From Planoprotostelium fungivorum (taxonomy: Eukaryota; Evosea; Variosea; Cavosteliida; Cavosteliaceae), in the NCBI GenBank assembly GCA_003024175.1, contig MDYQ01000022.1, positions 124,001 to 188,000 on the forward strand: 64,000 nt of DNA, in the 5' to 3' direction. The position numbers and the translations under genes were made by a program. This document shows positions 32,158 to 45,917 of the stretch, in pieces (position 1 is the first letter of the stretch; each line of letters opens with the position of its first letter). The notes beneath the pieces were generated by a model that was not told the origin of the DNA, made no database searches, and saw nothing but the letters and a program-made list of their open reading frames with translations.

Positions 32158-35100
32158 ATGGTACGTTTAGGTTGCTGTCACAGACACAAGGAAGTCTCCT
32201 ATGACAACATTGATGGATTCTGCGTCACATCGGAGAAGAGATACGCTCCAGATTTGGTTTTGCAGCCGACTCACTTGGACATTTCGGTCGACTTGAACAT
32301 CAAAGACTTCTCAGCAGATATACAAGTGAGATACAACACGTGTTAATCACGTTGTGATTGGAGGAACAGGTAATCACAACACTGAAAGCCAAACGACCCT
32401 TGAGATCATACACTATTAACGGAGTGGACCTTCAGAACCTTCGTGTAGAGGCCGACCAATCAATTGATTGGTATTATGTGAGTCCATTGTGACACCTCAC
32501 TTCGTCTCACCATTCCAACAGGATGGAAAAGAGATCACTGTCACTTGGAAAGATCCCTTCAACGTTGGAGAAGAGAGACGATTCAAAGTGAGCTGAATAC
32601 CATACGATCGTATTCTCACACCATGCACAGACGATCTATCGAGTCGAAAAACCTATCGCAGGTCTCCTCTTCTCTGGACCGAATGCAGAGTATCCATCTT
32701 CTCCTTCGTTCGCCGCCACCGATCATGAGCCCGAATGTGCCAGGTGAACATCACTCTTTCGTTCTACACTGATACACATAGATACTGGTTGACCTGCAAG
32801 GACGTTCCAACCATTCGAACACCTCTCGATTTTCACATCACATCCGACAGAGATCACACCATTCTCGCCAACGGCCTCCTCATCGCAGAATCTGTGAGCG
32901 TCTTCCAGCTGAAACGTCAGACTCACATCACTCATCAGATCGATGGACAACGTAAGACGGCCCACTGGAAACTCGAACAACCGTGTCCCTCTTACCTCAT
33001 CTGCTTCGGTGCCGGGTGCGTTGTAGATCGATCTCTCTGTCTCTTACATCCATCAGCCCATTCGTGCGATACGTAGACGAAGGCGTCAACGGTGTTCCCA
33101 TGGAGTATTACGGTACAGAGAACATGACCTCTGACGATCTACAACGCTCCTTCTCCATCACTCCCAAGATCATGCAGTGGATGGTGAAGAAATTTCGAAA
33201 TCCTTTTCCTTACCCGAAATATTTCCAATTCGCTTTTCCGGGCCAAGGAGGAGGTGAAATATCGAGTCATAAATGAAAATGATCTCTTCATCGAAAAAAC
33301 TAAAGAAGGCAGCCATGGAGAATATCTCTCTGACCACCTGGGATGAAGTAAGGTACTTACGTTACGTCTTGTGATTGACACGTGCAGTCTTTCGTGTGTG
33401 ATCCAATCTGGCACAAGGAGAGAGGTTTCGTCACCGACATAGTCAACGTACACGAGATGGCACACAGTTACCACGGTGACGCCCTCACCGTGCGACACTT
33501 TGAACACTCTTGGCTCAAAGAGGTGAACATCTCGTGATGACGTGTGATGACGTCATCAGTCGTGGGCTACGTACACGGAGAGTCTGTGGTGCGAAGATGA
33601 ATTGGGAGAAGAGAGATTTCTACAGACCATGTACGAAAATAAGAGGATGTACTTGTCAGAATGCGAGACCTACGTACGCCCAATCGTGTGTAAGACGTAC
33701 GACAGTAGTTGGGACATGTTCGACCGGTGAGTACAATTACGTATGGCTCGTTGTAGATTGACGTGACCAGTCACCTCTACCCCGGTGGAGCATGGAGGAT
33801 TCACATGCTGAGACGTCTCGTCGGTGAAGAAACTTTCTTCTCTGCCGTGTCCGATTACATTTCGACATTTTATTTCCAGATGGTGGAGACGGAGGATTTC
33901 AAGAGGGCCCTGGAGAAACACAGCGGGATGAATCTGACGAGGTGGGAGGGTCACGTGATCGATGACGTGGCGTGACGTCATCAGATTTTTCGACGAATGG
34001 TTGCATTCACCCGGTTACCCACAATTGAAGGGAGAATTTGAATACGACAACGAGGAGAAGACCGTGAAGATATCGTTGACACAGGAGGTGAATTATTTTG
34101 GGACGTGTCCCAAATCCGTTCGAGACTGAGAGGAGAAGGTGGACGAGAAGAGGGGTGTGAGATTCTTCCACTTTGATCTGGACTTTGTCGTTTACGAGGA
34201 GAATGGAAAAGAGCACAAGAAGACCATCAGCATTGAAGGACCGAATGCGTCGGTCAGCTTCCAATTAGAGTCTAAACCACACGAGGTACGATGATGATGA
34301 TGATGATGATGATGGAGTGACATGAGATAGGTGTTGGTGGATCCTGATACCAAAGTGCTGTTCACGTTAGAGATGAACCCCGGGGAGCAGGTCCTGTCCA
34401 ACATGTTGACCGGCAGAGGAAATCTCTTCCAAAAGTTGTGGGCAGCCCAAGAGCTCATTCGGGTGATCACATCATCATCGATCATCTACATGTCATCACT
34501 ACCTCTTCATCATCACTTCTCATCACTGATCATCCACCTATCATCTCCTCTGATCGTTCACGATCACCATCATCATCTCATCCGATCACCATCACCATCT
34601 CATCTGCATCAGTTGGGAAGTCGTTCTTCCTTCTCCAAGATCTCCACTGCCCTCTCCTCCAAGACGACATCCTCTCCCTTCCACGAAGAGCTGTCCCTCC
34701 TATTATCCGACTCTTCCTCTCCCTTCTCTTCTCCTCTCCTCCTCCAATTGTACCGCGAAGAGAAGGACCTGTACACCCAAGCCATCATCGCTTCACGTTG
34801 CGTACACTTGCGCGGCCAGCAGGCAGAAGAGCTCGCTCTACAATTCATCGAGAGAGACAAGAAGGGAGAAGAGCTTCTATATGGTACCTTGAGTAGCTCT
34901 CTCAAACTGCTGGGAAATCAGGTCATTTTATTTCGTTTTATTTCTCCCTCACACTTTTTCAGAGGAATTCGAAACACTTTGAACTCCTCCGCAGTTACGT
35001 GGACGATTCACGCTTTAGAGTCTCCGCCGCCGCCCTCACTGCCATCGCTTCACACCGCGACGACACAGCCTACAACCTCTTAGCCTCCAAGATACCTTAC

Positions 35101-35534
35101 GGTCAAGCACCCAACCGAGTGCGAGCTCTCATCTTCAGTCCCTTTGCAAAGTTGGTCACTTGGCTGGAATCAGATACCGCCGCGGCGAAGAAGAAGAGGG
35201 CGGTGGAGCTGCTGGAGGAAGTCTTTAGAGAGCCAGACACGAAGGAGGCTTCCATGTTGTTTGCCGCCCTGCGAGCCCTGCAGACGTTGGGGGTGAGACG
35301 ATGATGATGATGATGGAGTGACGTCATCGACAGGCGAGGGAGAGTGAACATGTGATGGAGGAAGTGAAGAAGAGGATGCCGGCGCAGGATGGACCCGAAG
35401 TGGATCGCATGGTGAAGGCGATGAAGAAGGGAGACGGAGATGAGATGAAGAAGATGAGAAAGGAGTTGGAAGGGGCCACCGAGAAGATCAAAAAGTTGAC
35501 CCTCGATGTGGACGGTTTGAAGGATAAGAAATAG
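32158..35534 (+). CDS. M1-family zinc aminopeptidase
   Basis: Removes N-terminal residues from peptides using one zinc ion. Splicing rebuilds the exopeptidase motif GGAMEN (33240 to about 33325) and the zinc site HEMAHSYHGD (33451-33480), with the third ligand Glu in HSWLKE about 18 residues on. The first domain (LVLQPTHLDISVDLNIKDF) and C-terminal ARM-like helices are present. The protein closes with a Lys/Glu-rich helix (MKKMRKELEGATEKIKKL) not typical of the family. There are around fifteen short introns. The intron at 34463-34612 (150 nt) is unusually long and rich in CATCAT; part of it and the preceding exon are copied at 11441-11554. The start MVRLGCC may instead be an ATG followed at once by an intron. 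Confidence 0.88.
33749..33770 (+). other. Intron tail CGTTGTAGATTGACGTGA shared with the HECT gene
   Basis: The last 22 nt of this peptidase intron differ from the last 22 nt of the HECT intron at 7695-7716 at a single position. The shared part spans the CGTTGTAGAT half-site, the TTGACG branch-like site and the acceptor. The exons around the two introns are unrelated. Confidence 0.8.
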
Positions 35535-35653
35535 ATACAATCATCTCACTGCCTTCTACGTTTACTCTCAACTTTATTGTGTTGCAACCTCTTTGACGTC
35601 CTGCTTTGTGGCCATGCAGGATAGTTTATCTCAGGACAGACCATAAGTCGAAC

Positions 35654-35772
35654 AGCTACGATCATACCTGATTGAAAATCCACGAACCCATTCCGAACTC
35701 GTAAGGCAAGCAATCGTGGGCGATGCCAATACTATGATGGGAGACCGCACGGGAATCCATCGTGTCGTAGCT
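35654..35772 (+). rRNA. 5S ribosomal RNA
   Basis: 119 nt with terminal stem AGCTACG/CGTAGCT. The universal 5S landmarks are present in order: GATCATACC at the start of loop A, CCCATTCCGAACTCG in the helix II-III region, AAGCAA(T)CGTGGGC, then GATGGGAGACCGC in loop E and helix V, and GGGAATCC. CTTTT directly after the end can act as a Pol III terminator. It is a single copy between protein genes and not part of an rDNA array, as in many protists with dispersed 5S genes. Confidence 0.92.
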
Positions 35773-35890
35773 TTTGGAACTCACTCTTGGTAAAAAATCA
35801 CAAATCGATATGTAAACTGCGACCCTATTTCGTATTACCACACAAATTTGATGAAATTCACACACGAAGGACTTATCATCACTTCATTTA

Positions 35891-36913
35891 TCATTGCATT
35901 CTCGCTTGGAGCATGGCCAACTCTTCCCTCTTCTGGTTCAATGTCATCTCCAACGGTCCGACCTTCTGTTGAATTCTGTTCTTCATAATCTGATTGGTCT
36001 GTAGCTCCATCTGAGAGAAGAGACTCTTCAGCTGCTCCTCCAGCTGCGTGATTTCGTCCATCATCTGTCTCTCCTGTCTCTGCAGCTCCAGCATCTATCC
36101 ACGCGTCACATCATCTGTTGCGGACACAACTCTGATTCTTCACCTCTGGGTTGATCTGAGGGGAACGTGGAGCCGTCATATCGATCATGGAGAATCCATC
36201 TTGAGATGCTCCACCGAGTTCTTCGAGGAACTGACTCGCGTGAGGATGTGTAGAATGAACGGACTCACGTTGTTTGAAGGTGACATGTTCAGATTGAGAG
36301 GAGAAGCTTGCAGCTCGTAATTGGCGTTGGCAGAGTAGTTGGGTGAAGACTCTGGCACGTACATCTGTGACGTCAGCCGTGAAGATGAATCGTTCAATGT
36401 TTCTCACCGATTGTTGAGGTGTGAAATTACCAGAGGGAGTCGTCACGTTGTCTGGTTGACCTGCCGAAGACCTCTTCTCCTTCTTGTGTTTCTTCTCTCT
36501 CTTCTCTTTCTTCTCCCTCTTCTTCTTCTTCTCCTTCTTCTCTCTCTTCTCTTTCCTCGGTGCAGCGTGTGGAGTTTCTATTCTCGTCACTCTCTGTCAT
36601 TGTGGTAATGATCACCTTGTCCGATCGTTATCGGTGGCCTCGACAATTGTGAAGCTTCGGTCGCGGGCTGCAGGCTGGGAACAGCTTCACCCTTCAGTCT
36701 CTTCTCTTTCTTCTCTCTCTTCTCCTTCTTCTCCCTCTTCCTCTTCTTCTCTTGCTTGGCTGGTGCCGTCGGCTGTACATTCTGTGCGGGTAGGGTTGGC
36801 ATGGTAACGGGAGTAGCTGGAACGCTGGTCACACTGTGTGACTCTTCCACAATTTCTTCATCAAAGTAATCGTTGAAGATGTCATCTTGATCATCAGCCA
36901 TGTGTGAATTCAT
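35891..36913 (-). CDS. Lys/Glu-rich charged protein with C-terminal coiled coil
   Basis: It starts MNSHMADDQDDIFNDYFDEE, continues through a Pro/Thr segment, and has two highly charged tracts built on EKKEKREKK (about 36500-36560 and 36700-36760). A middle part reads YVPESSPNYSANANYELQAS. The end is a coiled coil (MLELQRQERQMMDEITQLEE to LAMLQARMQ). A 38-nt intron joins TIGQ to ETPHAAPRK in frame. The acidic head, basic tracts and coiled coil suggest a nuclear protein, but I recognise no family. Long open frames on the other strand here are mirror images of the Lys/Glu repeats. Confidence 0.6.
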
Positions 36914-37012
36914 GTAAGCGGGACTGTTTTCATCAGAACAGATGACGCGTACGGTGACCCGTATACGACGAGTGAGAAGGGTGTCTGTGTGTTTTGGCGG
37001 GAAAATAAATGT

Positions 37013-37903
37013 TCACCTGGTGAGACGACTGCCGTAAGATGGAGGGCCTGAAGGCTTCGATTCGACAAGTTCGATAGGTGATGAAGAATTAAGGACATCG
37101 TGATGATGATGTGATCACGGAGATGTCTAGAAAGGATATTCTCAGATTCGTTCGTGCTGCCTCCTCTCATGATCTTCATGACTTCATCTTCTGCGATCTG
37201 AGAGATGAGCCGTTTCTGCGTGACGGATCAGCATCGCGCCGGATCTTTAGACTCACCCTGGCCGCATCTACCTTCCTCCATTTTCTCTTCTTAATGTGAA
37301 AAGTGGGAGGAGTGATACCAGATGGCATGGTGCAATCATTACCCTCCCAGGGGTAGCCCTTACCCAGATTGTCGGGGTGAACGTATAACATCTGATGAAC
37401 GTTCGGTCCATCACCAATTGATCGTCCTGCATCTCACTTGCCCGATGTCGGCTGTCTTGTAGTAATTGGCTTTATCATATGTTTTCTGGGCTTCTAAAAT
37501 GCAAGGCAGGTCGACGAAAGTGGCGTTGAAGGTGTCATCATTGACGTGGAAGAGAACCGATCGACGATCGTTCACTATCAAATATAAATTGGGATGCTTC
37601 TGAGATCTCATCACCCACAGACGGCCATGCGAATGGGAATCTGTTTTTGGACTTCAGCTTCAATGTCATCTCGTTCGTCATTGTCAGCTCCTTCGTTGCT
37701 TTTCAATTGACTCCTGATTTGAGCGGCGATCGTTGGAGGCACACGTAATATGAATGTTTCTTCTTGGTGCTCCCACTTAGAGACCTGAATGATAGGTTAG
37801 CAATGCGATTTGGTCCTTGTGAATCCTTCAACCTCGTCTTCGATGACCGATGTGGAGAGACCAACACTTGCATGGTGGCTGTGATGGTGGTGATGTCCTC
37901 CAC
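37013..37903 (-). CDS. TAF7: TFIID subunit TAF7
   Basis: TAF7 is a core subunit of the general transcription factor TFIID and partners TAF1. The TAFII55 domain is clear: EETFILRVPPTIAAQI, then NLYLIVNDRRSVLFHV, then ATFVDLPCILEAQKTYDKA and YYKTADIGQ. These are followed by the typical GITPPTFHIKKRKWRK. After another intron the tail reads ISQIAEDEVMKIMRGG and ends SRHLRPPSYGSRLTR at 37013. The N-terminal exon is MEDITTITATMQVL. Intron phases keep the frame throughout. At about 240 residues it is close to short TAF7 forms. Confidence 0.85.
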
Positions 37904-38195
37904 CTCCTCTCATATCGGGTTACGTGTGATTGGTCCAAAACACGGAAATCTTATGTTTTCCCATTTATTTCATTTAAATTCTGGGTCCAGCTACCTTCAT
38001 TTATTCGTGGTTCATCTTCTTTACTTGACATAGAACAGACCCATCTTCTACCACATACTCGATGTATTTGTATACGAGTCTGGAAGACAAACATCCAGAT
38101 TCTTTTCTGGAAGACAGAATTCCACCATCCCGTGGAAGTTTGGAAGATCATGTGAACCTCTCTCCTCTCACAACTTGTACCAACAACCAATCAAC

Positions 38196-38993
38196 ATGCA
38201 CAAATTCACGACTTCTCTTCTCCTCGTCGCGCTCGTCGCATGTGGCATCCACGCACAGCGCATGCCACTTCTATCGAGCGTCCCTGTCGATGTCCTCCGC
38301 AACGGTGTCTTGACTCAGGGAGTTCTCAACGGTCTCGGTGGTCTCGCTGGTCGAAGCACTGGCGGACCCTTCGGTGGCCTCTTAGGAGGTCTGTTGGGAG
38401 GCAAGGGAGTTGCTGTCTCTGCCGCTTACAGCACGTCTGTCTTTGTTCATGCGGACATTGCAGCCAACATCGCCATCGATCTGCCAACCCAGGGTGGACT
38501 CCTCGATTCTCTCACCGGTATGGTCGGTAAGGTCTGCTCGACTGGTGACGTCGTTCAAAGGATTCTCCCCACCACAACAGTTCTTTCCGTCAAGACCAAG
38601 GTCGATGTCCAAGTCATCGTCGGTGTCGTCGCCGATGTTTCTGTGAGTACATCTCTTCGCATGCGAATCGTCTGTGACTCCCTTCAGCTGTCTCTTCCCG
38701 CCGGCTGTGATCCCATCTTCTCTCAAGAGTCCATCTACGGTAATGTGCAGCTGGGAGTCAAGATCGACTTGTCTGCCGATATCGAGGCCGCCGCCACTCT
38801 CCTCTCCCCTGTTCTTAACTTCGCTCCCGTGACCGACGGTGCCATCGGTGTATTGAAGATGAGCCCCGTTGATAACAGCTACATGGCCCTGCCCACTCAT
38901 TTCGACACCGCCTCCGGCCGTGCCGTCGCCAATTTGGGTGCTTCTGCCATCGCTGGTACATACATCTTTGTCAACATCAAGGCCAACGTCTAA
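38196..38993 (+). CDS. Secreted Gly/Val-rich protein
   Basis: A clear signal peptide (MHKFTTSLLLVALVACGIHA) is followed by a Gly/Leu-rich part (GGPFGGLLGGLLGGKG) and a beta-rich body (VDVQVIVGVVADVSVS, GVKIDLSADIEAAATLL). It is open as one reading frame of 265 residues. A stretch at about 38643-38687 (GTGAGTACATC to CCCTTCAG, 45 nt) has good splice signals and no stop, so it may be an in-frame intron that removes 15 residues. Strong codon bias toward C-ending codons suggests abundant expression. No family recognised. Confidence 0.75.
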   Translation: MHKFTTSLLLVALVACGIHAQRMPLLSSVPVDVLRNGVLTQGVLNGLGGLAGRSTGGPFGGLLGGLLGGKGVAVSAAYSTSVFVHADIAANIAIDLPTQGGLLDSLTGMVGKVCSTGDVVQRILPTTTVLSVKTKVDVQVIVGVVADVSVSTSLRMRIVCDSLQLSLPAGCDPIFSQESIYGNVQLGVKIDLSADIEAAATLLSPVLNFAPVTDGAIGVLKMSPVDNSYMALPTHFDTASGRAVANLGASAIAGTYIFVNIKANV

Positions 38994-39662
38994 AGCCTGA
39001 CGAATGTATAAAAGTACCACCTGTATTGTTTTCAGTCTCCATGCCTGTTACGCCGCTCTCGCCTGACCTCAGCAGGTATCTCTCAGTCGCTCAGGAACTA
39101 TTAAATATGTTTCCACTGAGCACCTCCGACCCTCTTTCAATGTCCTGCATGACCCTCTTTCAATCGTCATGGAGTGTGACACATTTCCCTTTCTTCGACT
39201 TTTCTGTGTATCTACGACCCCTCCTGTCATGACATCATCTTTTCTCAGGCAATTAATCGCGTAACAACGAGTTCGTTTCCTGTGAATGTGTGAGTTCAAC
39301 CGCAGTCGAGGAGAAACGTACGGCCTTCTCCATAAGATACAGTCAGTTCGATAATTAAAAGAGCGACACACCAGAAGAGATGAAGAGGTGAAGCGATCGT
39401 TTACGATGATAGACTGTGACTGATAGTGAGGTATAGAGGTAGGGAGGATTCACCTGGGTGGAGGAAATTGCATGCCAAGATGTGTTCCGAATGGAGATCG
39501 AACGTCATTCTTCCATTCTCGGACCCATCACTACCTCTCAACGCTCTAGAACGATGGCCGACGCCTCCCATCTTCACATGGTCCGACACAAAGAGAAACC
39601 GAGATGCCCCATCTCTCGATCCCATCCCTGAAGAACACAGAGAATGTATCATATAAACCCAT
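38994..39662. other. Stretch without a supported gene
   Basis: A 94-codon open frame on the minus strand (39401-39685, including GASRFLFVSDHVKMGG and TFDLHSEHILACNFLHP) looks mildly protein-like. It overlaps the end of the folate gene and has no recognisable domain or partner exon. TATAAAAG occurs at about 39007. The rest appears to be the 3' regions of two convergent genes. Confidence 0.35.
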
Positions 39663-41997
<2,335 letters not shown>

Positions 41998-42402
41998 TGT
42001 AGGTTGCTGTTGGAATGAAACCCGAAATTACCGTTTCAAATCAGTGAGAGCGAAACAATGTCGACCGTGAACGAAACCGCTGCACGCTCGAACAGACTTT
42101 CACCTTACACCGGATGTCTANTTCCAGGAAGGACGTCACGGTGCGCCACTACACGAGGCTAATTCATTCATTCCATCAGTCTATCTCCAATTCTGATAGC
42201 TACTCCTAAGGAAGGTGGAACAGTGATTCATTCGGCCATTGGGGCTTCCAATCGTAGGAGGCTTCTCAATTGGGGACCACCGTTATCCTCAGCGAACATC
42301 GACGTCGAATCCTCCCCCTGGTTGCTGGGGATGGACGACCACATTCCATATCCAGACATCAGAAAGGAAGAGACCACACAAACATAAATACACACACACA
42401 AC

Positions 42403-42546
42403 ATGATGACAACGCGTGACTATTCGCTCTCCATGCAAATGGAAGTTTTGACCCTGAGAGAATCGTCGCGTTTCAAGAGAGGACAGAAGGCCAGAGAGGC
42501 CATGAAAAAGCTGAAGAAATTGGACTTGTCCAAGTTAGAGGTGTGA
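42403..42546 (+). CDS. Small basic protein, 47 aa, copy B
   Basis: Reads MMTTRDYSLSMQMEVLTLRE, then a Lys-rich helix (REAMKKLKKLDLSKLEV). Its twin is at 12488-12631 (minus). It sits divergently from the folate gene. The upstream region contains a run of CACACACA. The predicted helix is amphipathic and strongly positive. No family recognised; a nucleic-acid-binding or ribosomal accessory role would be a guess. An additional 5' exon is possible. Confidence 0.45.
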   Translation: MMTTRDYSLSMQMEVLTLRESSRFKRGQKAREAMKKLKKLDLSKLEV

Positions 42547-42769
42547 CATGATGAAGAGAAGGGGCGAGTCTGATGATGGACAGACTGTCTGGGCGAAAGA
42601 GATGGAAATCAACTTCGAATGGGACGACCCTTACCACTTCGACGATTGAGTTTAAATGCATCCGATGCATCGTCCCCACAATCACCGACCCCATCCCCGT
42701 CGCAATCACATCATCATCCATCAGAAAGAATCGGCGCTCACGACCGAAGAGACACACTATAAACTCTAT

Positions 42770-44583
42770 TTATCGCAACCTCTCCTCTTCATCACTGTCC
42801 GCAGGCGTGCTGACTCCCTGCTCCTTCTTCTCCTCCTTCGGTGTCACCGTGTGGGCCGCCGCGACCGCCTGTGCGTTCACCATTGAAATGGGAACTGAAG
42901 AGTTTCTATTCCGTGTGGCCACGTTGGCAATGTGCGTCTTGACGACGATCTTCGTCTCTTCGATCTCCACCTCATCGTTCAACTTGTTCGTGCTCTTACT
43001 CAGGGTGCCCAAGTCTAAGAATGACCCACGCGAGCCCGGTCTCTGCAGTTCGATGGAAGAACCTGATGAGATGAGATCGTGATGGAGGGAAGATGACCAC
43101 CTTTTCGGGCGAGGGCTTGTTTGGTGCCGGGGGAAGTGTTTGAGATTTTGTCAATGGAGCTGCTGGGGGTGATGGGAGCGTTGCCACTGGCTGAATCGAG
43201 TGAGATGATGATGATGAGACGTTCGAATGATGGAGATGGCGATGATGAACATGGATGTTTAGAAGATGAATGGAAGATGAGAAGATGATGACACTCACAG
43301 CCAGACCAGGACAGAGGATTGGTCGGTGTAGAAGGTTCGGGGGGTGTAGAGGGTGTAGCTGCAGCTGGAGGCTGATCGGGCTGGTCCTGTTGGTTGGCGA
43401 GATATCCACTGCGGGCCAGCTTCAAGCCCAACTTCTTGCAGAATTCAGTGAACACTTTGCCCGATTTGTCTCCACCCAGGAAGGAGACTTGATTCTGTTC
43501 AAATGAGTTGGTGAGTTGTAGATGACATTGTGGCGAGTTGTAGATGATGAATTGACGAGTTGTAGATGACATTGTGGCGGGTTGTAGATCGTCACCTGAA
43601 CTTCCAGAATTCTCATGTCTTTCTCGTTGGCTCCCAACTTCAATTGAACGACCAGTTCAGAGGAGGCGGACCTGATGATGGTGAGATGAGTGTCATGTGA
43701 TTCGCTGATTCACCTGACTGTGGACTTTCCTTCCATCTTGCAGGTCAGACCCTGATCACCAGAGAAACCCAGCATGATGTCGATCATCTGTTGTGTCGTG
43801 GGGTCTTTAGACAACAAGACGGTGTAGACCAAGTTGTTAGCCTCTCCGTTGCGATAGAAGGTGTTCTCATCTAAAGATGAGTTGATGAATTCCTCCTGTT
43901 TGGATAGAACCACGTTTGGCCTGGTCTCTCCTTTGTAGATACTCAGATTGGCTGGCTCATACGTCTGAGATCTAAAATGGATGAGTGATAGTCGATGGAG
44001 AAGAGATGTAAGGACACGTGTGACGATGGAATGGGGGGCGGATGGATTGCGATGATGGAATGATACGTTGACATAATCGCGCACCTCAGACACCGATTGA
44101 CGGAGAGATGATCAGACAGATCGTCGAATAGATTTTTGAAATAGATGATGTTGTCCTGTTTGTCTTGCGTCTCGTCCTCATCTGAAAATTTACCGTGCAA
44201 CATCCTATCCTCTTTCTCATTGAAGCCAATGACGGTCTCGATCTTCTTGTCATTCCACACGGCAGTCAATCTGACTCCCTTGTTGGCCTGCGTGACCTAA
44301 TAGACATCAGTAAATCTCAATGTGATCGAAGCGTATTGCCTCGTGATTTATAGAAGAAGAGGGTGACCCTCTATAACATCCGTCACAACATTACCTTGTA
44401 ACCCTTATCGAGAAAGAATGGGAGGAGATGGTTCTTATTCAGACCAGCGACGGGAATATCTTTCGATATGAAGGCCACCCACAGTGACTCGTCGGGTCTC
44501 CATATGATGTCACTCTGCAGAGCTACCGTCCGATCATCTTCTTTGTAGAGATTTTCGAAAGTCTTCTTAAAGGCGTTAAACAT
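42770..44583 (-). CDS. Conserved-looking multi-exon protein, unrecognised
   Basis: It starts MFNAFKKTFENLYKEDDRTV, then SLWVAFISKDIPVAGLNKN, GVRLTAVWNDKKIETVIGF, ETRPNVVLSKQEEFINSSL, SFLGGDKSGKVFTEFCKKLG, a Pro/Ala/Thr linker (PPAAATPSTPPEPSTP) and an acidic end (DEVEIEETKIVV to DSDEEERLR). The folded N-terminal half with a disordered C-terminal half suggests a cytosolic adaptor. I do not recognise the domain. Five or more introns are present. The one at 43495-43595 contains a short tandem repeat with four CATCTACAAC-type cores. Confidence 0.6.
43495..43595 (-). repeat. Tandem CATCTACAAC array inside an intron
   Basis: A 101-nt intron with four copies of ATCTACAAC, two of them inside an identical ACAATGTCATCTACAACTC unit. 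Spacing is about 20-25 nt. It begins GTGACGATC and ends TTGAACAG, joining LEVQ to NQVSFLGG in frame. The core is the same half-site enriched across the window, here amplified in tandem. Confidence 0.75.
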
Positions 44584-44637
44584 CCCGCAATGGATGAGAG
44601 TGGGTGATTAACGTAAGCAGTGCGCTCGCGTGTGGAG

Positions 44638-45375
44638 ATGATGCAAAAGTTTCATTCTTATGAGAGGAATTCCCTGCACAGAAATAGCCCCCAACAACAT
44701 CATCGTTACCGAAACATGAGCGTCAAGCTGAACCGTTTCGTAGAATCTCCTCGGTCAGAGGGTGATGAACCATGGTCAGAGCTACCATCTCCGCACGGTC
44801 TTCTAATCAATGAAGAAGAAGTAGAACTGGCTGCCAACTTTTTTCGAGGTGATGTGAAGGGACCTATCACGGCCAAGAAGTTCGAGAGCCAGATGAGATC
44901 GATGGGTGTGATGATTATTGTATGACAATTCGTGTCTCGCTTACGGTCAACAGGGCTGCACGTGTCGCATGCCGATTTAAAGATTCTCTTCGATTCGGAG
45001 AAAGACATAACGACGGAAAAGCTGCTCGACCTGCTGAGATCGAACAAGCTCCCAGATGATTTCGATCCTGCCATCAGCGCTTACAATGTGAAGTTCTATG
45101 ATCATCACCGTCTGACCACTCGATCTGATGAAAGATAGTCGTGGATCAGTAATGAACAGAAGTCTATGACTTGGGGAGACATGAAGCAGATCGTATCACG
45201 CATGACCGGACGAGAGCTCAACTCTCAAGACATAGCTGTGTGTCTTAACACGTGTGGACACACACACGCACGTCCACGGAGTGCAGCAGCCGCTGCCACT
45301 CTGACCGAGCTCGTAGAAGATGAATCACTGTGCATGTCCCAACATCAATTCACGAGAGTCATGTCGAGAAGATGA
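44638..45375 (+). CDS. Small EF-hand-like protein
   Basis: Three exons joined by introns after RSMG and ISAYN. The body has paired helices with a calmodulin-like rhythm (GPITAKKFESQMRSMG, then SHADLKILFDSEKDITTEKL, then MTWGDMKQIVSRMTGREL). No loop has the full set of acidic ligands, so calcium binding is doubtful. The N-terminus is disordered and contains RNSPQQHHRYRNMS; ATG codons at 44638 and about 44716 are both possible starts. Ends SQHQFTRVMSRR. Family assignment is by pattern only. Confidence 0.55.
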
Positions 45376-45488
45376 TGTCAGAGCCCGCAGACACTCGTAT
45401 TATCACTCGTTCCTGTAGAACATCATGCAACATGCTTACGTGTATAAAAGAGACAGTACTTATACTCTATATTTATATGTGTTTCCGT

Positions 45489-45917
45489 TTAGAAGAAGCC
45501 ACCGAGGCCTCCCTGCTTCTGCTGTCCTCCGTTGAGGTACTTGTTCTCCTCGTATCTGAGACCGGCGTTCATGATGGGGTTGCCGCCGCTGATTCTGTTG
45601 TTGATCTGGTCCTGGATGCCAGAGTAGGCAGTCTGCTGCTGTCCGGGGAGCATGGAGGTGAATCCTCCGAGTCCCTGCTGCTGCTGCTGCTGCTGTCCCA
45701 TGAGACCTCCGAGCATGCCGCCGTTGTTGCTGGTCTGCTGGCCTCCCAAAAATTGCTGTCCAAGTCCCTGGACGAATCCTCCTTGTTGCTGCTGCTGTCC
45801 TCCGGCCATCTGCTGGAATCCACCGAGCATGCCGCCCTGTTGCTGCTGTCCGCTGGTGTTGGCAGTCAAGTCAGAGAGGTTGACCTTGCCGTCGTGGTTT
45901 CTGTCGAGGAAGTTCAT
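45489..45917 (-). CDS. Gln/Gly-rich protein with one EF-hand loop
   Basis: A single-exon 142-residue protein. It opens with an EF-hand calcium loop, DRNHDGKVNLSDL, then repeats of GGMLGGF, GGQQQQQGG and GQQFLGGQQ, ending GGQQKQGGLGGFF. The low-complexity region resembles prion-like or phase-separating domains. Codon use is strongly biased (CAG, GGA/GGC), suggesting high expression. The combination of one EF loop with a Q/G tail is unusual; a calcium-responsive assembling protein is a possible inference. A TATAAAAG on the plus strand lies just beyond its 3' end. Confidence 0.75.
   Translation of the reverse strand: MNFLDRNHDGKVNLSDLTANTSGQQQQGGMLGGFQQMAGGQQQQQGGFVQGLGQQFLGGQQTSNNGGMLGGLMGQQQQQQQGLGGFTSMLPGQQQTAYSGIQDQINNRISGGNPIMNAGLRYEENKYLNGGQQKQGGLGGFF

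Noticed and set aside
43495-43595. CRISPR-like array
   Set aside because: Repeat units are too short and irregular, lie inside a spliced intron of a eukaryotic gene, and there are no cas genes.
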